The position numbers and the translations under genes were made by a program. Positions 6,661-8,415 of a stretch of 8,415 nt of DNA are shown here, piece by piece. Source of the stretch: Deltaproteobacteria bacterium (GTDB lineage Bacteria > Desulfobacterota > DSM-4660 > Desulfatiglandales > B25-G16); contig CP070752.1 in assembly GCA_020348625.1 (NCBI GenBank), positions 1,350,533-1,358,947 on the forward strand, read 5' to 3'. The notes under the pieces were generated by a model that was not told where the DNA came from, made no database searches, and saw nothing but the letters and a program-made list of their open reading frames with translations. How positions within the stretch are numbered: the stretch's first letter is position 1; every line of letters begins with the position of its first letter.

Positions 6661-6734
6661 AGGTTATCGGTTGAAAGGGGAATGATTAATAGAAACATCA
6701 AAATGCCGCCAAGTCAACAAAAAACCGGTAACCT
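6661..6734. repeat. 12-bp inverted repeat with 50-nt spacer
   Basis: AGGTTATCGGTT (6661-6672) is matched by AACCGGTAACCT (6723-6734) with one mismatch, a G-U pair in RNA of one strand. The spacer is AT-rich. It could be a paired operator or the closing stem of a transcribed RNA. Confidence 0.35.
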
Positions 6735-6806
6735 GAATGGGTCGGATTGTGATCGAACCCCGCATTAACCTTAAGTATGGCGGGGGATGGGAGAGCAGCA
6801 TCCGTT

Positions 6807-6830
6807 CTTGATGTCTTTGGGGACATTAAG
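6807..6830. promoter_or_regulatory. 9-bp stem-loop upstream of the second regulator's promoter
   Basis: CTTGATGTC (6807-6815) pairs with GACATTAAG (6822-6830), including one G-U pair, around the loop TTTGGG. It ends 27 bp before the -35 box of the promoter at 6858, a position typical of activator sites. No T-run follows, so it is not a terminator. Confidence 0.35.
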
Positions 6831-6857
6831 CGGGAGTAAACGCCAAGGCATTTTCAT

Positions 6858-6886
6858 TTGACACGGGAGCGCCTTTCTCCTAAACT
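6858..6886 (+). promoter_or_regulatory. Probable sigma70-type promoter for the second response regulator
   Basis: A perfect TTGACA (6858-6863) is separated by 17 bp from TAAACT (6881-6886), which matches four of six -10 positions. It points at the regulator gene and would give a leader of about 100 nt. Confidence 0.5.
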
Positions 6887-6995
6887 TGCGCTGATCTGAA
6901 ATAGGGTTATGGCTAGCGTGAAATCTCTAAGGCCACGAGGAATATGGATGATGGCGTATCGTGCCGTTATTCAAGTATAAAGGGGGGGTAAAAGC

Positions 6996-7484
6996 ATGGA
7001 TCCCAAACGGTATCTGCGGGGAAAAAGGGTCTTGATCGTCGATGACGAAGAGGATATTTTGGAGCTCTTAGTCGAACACCTGGAAATGTGCAAGGTTGAT
7101 ACCGCTAAGAGCTTTGAGGAAGCAAAGGAGCTTCTTGAAAATAACTTCTACCACATTGCGGTCTTGGATATCATGGGGGTCCGAGGATACGAACTCTTGG
7201 ATATCGCTAACAAAAAGGACATCCCAGCCCTCATGCTGACGGCCCACGCTCTATCGAAGGATAACCTTAAGAAATCCTTTGAGAAGGGTGCCTCCTATTA
7301 CGTACCCAAAGACGAAATCGACAAGATCGATGTGTTTCTCGCTGATATCCTCGAGGCTCGGGACAAGGATAAGAACGTGTTTGTCAGGTGGTACGAAAGG
7401 CTCGGCGGTTTCTGTGACAGGCGTTTTGGGCCTGATTGGAAAGACGACGACCCCGAGTTCTGGAATTCGCTCATCAAATACTAG
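6996..7484 (+). CDS. Receiver-only response regulator with C-terminal RFGPDWK tail (paralogue 2)
   Basis: A 162-residue regulator homologous to the one at 5929-6435. The receiver domain (about 9-121) keeps Asp16-Asp17 (VLIVDDEEDIL), phospho-acceptor Asp58 (AVLDIMGVRGYELL), Thr82 (LMLTAHAL) and Lys105 (YVPKDEI). The C-terminal tail has no DNA-binding fold. It reads YERLGGFCDRRFGPDWKDDD, matching the paralogue across the RFGPDWK core. AAGGGGGGG lies about 7 nt before the ATG. The gene faces the histidine kinase tail to tail, with 9 nt between the two stop codons. Cognate pairing with that kinase is likely from proximity but not proven. From memory, similar receiver-plus-tail proteins occur in deltaproteobacteria; I know of no assigned function. 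Confidence 0.92.
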   Translation: MDPKRYLRGKRVLIVDDEEDILELLVEHLEMCKVDTAKSFEEAKELLENNFYHIAVLDIMGVRGYELLDIANKKDIPALMLTAHALSKDNLKKSFEKGASYYVPKDEIDKIDVFLADILEARDKDKNVFVRWYERLGGFCDRRFGPDWKDDDPEFWNSLIKY

Positions 7485-7493
7485 AGTGACGCT

Positions 7494-8249
7494 CTACGGG
7501 TTGGTAGCTTTCAAAGGCAGCTTAACCATAAATTCCGCCCCCTTCCCTTGATCGCTTTCAAGGTGCAACTCGCCGCCCATATACTCCACCAAAACCATCA
7601 CACCGGCAAGACCCAACCCATGACCCCTGACCGAGTAAGGCTCCGTGGGGTCCATCTGGAAATAGCTCTCAAAGATCTTCTTATGATGCGTTGAAGGTAT
7701 GCCCTCCCCGTCATCCTTTACGGAAAAAAGGAGGCAGCCCTGTCGTTCTTCAACCCTCAGCTCCACTTTGCTCTTCCGATACTTGAGGGCATTATTCAGG
7801 AGATTCCTGAGGATCTGTTTTATCTTTGCCTCATCGAGGAACAGCTCCCGACACCAGAGACCTTCATCTATCATGAGCATAACGCCGTTTTCGTGCAATG
7901 CTCCTTTCATTTGCTGGAGGTCAGCACATACCCTTATCCTCTCCGATGTTCGGTGATCAACTAAATCGAAGATCTCCACGAGAGCCCCTTCGATGAGATC
8001 CGAAACCCTTAACAGCGTTACGTTGACAACCCCCTCTTTTGATCTCTCCAGTTCCAATGAATCGTTCACCAGTGCCTGAATAACCCTGGTATTCCTCAAC
8101 GTTCTCTCCAACACCTTTTCCTGCTTTTCCGTAAGAGGACCATATCTATCGAGCTTTCCAAGCAGCGATGTGATTCCCGCTTCAATAACTGCCAGAGGGA
8201 CCTTGAGATCATGAATCAAGAGCTGGAAGCTGATCTTTTCTCGTTCCAT
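7494..8249 (-). CDS. Soluble sensor histidine kinase without a sensor domain
   Basis: A 251-residue kinase containing only the catalytic core. The dimerisation/phosphotransfer domain (about 1-70) has the H box LIHDLKVPLAVIEAG with the phospho-acceptor at His13. The ATPase domain (about 136-247) has the N box NLLNNALKY (Asn152/153), G1 box DDGEGI (179-184), F-type box IFESYFQ and G2 box GHGLGLAG. There is no membrane segment and no PAS, GAF or other input domain, as the H box begins 10 residues into the protein. An upstream in-frame TAA lies ten codons before the ATG, so the protein is not an obvious truncated tail of a longer frame. It should act in the cytoplasm, perhaps with input from a separate protein. 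The partner regulators are likely the two RFGPDWK-tail receivers next to it. Confidence 0.93.
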   Translation of the reverse strand: MEREKISFQLLIHDLKVPLAVIEAGITSLLGKLDRYGPLTEKQEKVLERTLRNTRVIQALVNDSLELERSKEGVVNVTLLRVSDLIEGALVEIFDLVDHRTSERIRVCADLQQMKGALHENGVMLMIDEGLWCRELFLDEAKIKQILRNLLNNALKYRKSKVELRVEERQGCLLFSVKDDGEGIPSTHHKKIFESYFQMDPTEPYSVRGHGLGLAGVMVLVEYMGGELHLESDQGKGAEFMVKLPLKATNP

Positions 8250-8251
8250 AG

Positions 8252-8265
8252 AGGAATATCTTCCT
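8252..8265 (-). promoter_or_regulatory. Small inverted repeat covering the weak ribosome-binding site of the kinase
   Basis: AGGAA-N4-TTCCT forms a 5-bp stem with a 4-nt loop ending 3 nt before the ATG at 8249. On the minus strand its first arm, AGGAA, is the only purine-rich ribosome-binding candidate, 11 nt from the start, so folding could lower translation. Confidence 0.3.
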
Positions 8266-8286
8266 ATCCCTGTTAATTATGCATCG

Positions 8287-8306
8287 AGCCCCTTCTTGAG
8301 GGGGCT
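8287..8306. terminator. GC-rich stem-loop in the kinase leader; terminator-like on the plus strand
   Basis: AGCCCC (8287-8292) and GGGGCT (8301-8306) form a 6-bp stem with an 8-nt loop, followed on the plus strand by TTCTTTCT. That makes it terminator-like for plus-strand transcripts, yet no plus-strand gene precedes it directly. On the minus strand it lies in the leader of the kinase and lacks a T-run. Direction and role are uncertain. Confidence 0.4.
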
Positions 8307-8353
8307 TCTTTCTCATCCCGGGTGTCCTGAGGAGATTTACTCTTTGCAGAGGG

Positions 8354-8382
8354 AATATAGCAAGTCCATCCGAAAAAATCAA
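8354..8382 (-). promoter_or_regulatory. Probable sigma70-type promoter for the histidine kinase
   Basis: On the minus strand TTGATT (8377-8382) and TATATT (8354-8359) are spaced by 17 bp and match the consensus at four and five of six positions. The leader would be about 100 nt and include the stem-loop at 8287-8306. Confidence 0.5.
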
Positions 8383-8415
8383 ACGCTCGAATCACGCCGT
8401 ATACGCATTACTAAC

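Larger units (their letters stand above)
6436..6995. other. 560-bp divergent intergenic region between two response regulators, rich in inverted repeats
   Basis: No credible gene is present; open frames are at most a few dozen codons and unlike known proteins. It carries the control regions of both flanking regulators, plus three inverted repeats at 6548-6574, 6661-6734 and 6807-6830, and a good promoter at 6858-6886. A structured small RNA or a set of operators are both possible. I did not recognise a known riboswitch class. Confidence 0.55.

Noticed and set aside
6730..6780. Minus-strand GGTTCGATC resembling a tRNA T-loop
   Set aside because: The flanking bases do not form the required 5-bp stem and no anticodon or acceptor arm was found.
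6788..6862. 24-codon plus-strand frame (MGEQHPFLMSLGTLSG...) in the divergent region
   Set aside because: It spans the stem-loop at 6807-6830, is very short and gives no evidence of being translated.
6436..6995. Possible c-di-GMP (GEMM) or other known riboswitch before the second regulator
   Set aside because: The conserved GEMM core words are absent and no other class could be matched by eye.
8209..8316. Small minus-strand frame (about 35 codons, beginning MRKKPPQEGARC) overlapping the kinase start
   Set aside because: It overlaps the kinase in another frame, coincides with the GC-rich stem-loop and has only a weak ribosome-binding site.

Overview
The window looks like a bacterial chromosome segment of moderate G+C. 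Its gene content suggests a Deltaproteobacterium or relative (Desulfobacterota). The clues are small receiver-only response regulators with an RFGPDWK tail, an alpha-type ADP-forming acyl-CoA synthetase, a split YeeE/YedE transporter, and an intergenic element built from TCGAAA/TCCGAAA words. The taxonomic call is inference from recalled family distributions; there is no rRNA or other marker gene here.

Layout, left to right. (1) 1-347, minus: N-terminal part of an SLC13-type anion permease, cut by the window edge. (2) 348-722: non-coding, carrying a roughly 153-bp inverted-repeat (MITE-like) element at 510-662. (3) 2264-723, minus: a probable operon of a carboxymuconolactone decarboxylase-family protein, then two half-size YeeE/YedE membrane proteins. 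Together the two halves carry the three cysteine motifs of a thiosulfate transporter. (4) 3906-2443, minus: an acyl-CoA synthetase (ADP-forming) alpha-type subunit with its phospho-histidine motif but no ATP-grasp partner nearby. (5) 5553-4150, minus: pyruvate kinase, best started at a GTG with a strong ribosome-binding site, with a perfect 15-bp palindrome upstream. (6) 5929-8249: a signalling cluster. Two paralogous receiver-only regulators are transcribed divergently around a 560-bp intergenic region rich in inverted repeats, and a soluble histidine kinase faces the second regulator tail to tail.

How the parts may work together. The left half is concerned with anion or sulfur-compound transport. 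The middle holds two substrate-level phosphorylation enzymes: pyruvate kinase makes ATP from PEP, and the CoA-ligase type makes ATP or GTP from acyl-CoA. The right half is a two-component relay without DNA-binding output domains, so its regulators probably act through protein contacts of their conserved tail. The item most worth following is this regulator pair with its shared, undescribed-looking C-terminal motif and the inverted repeats between the two genes. No rRNA, tRNA, CRISPR array, transposase or phage gene was seen.
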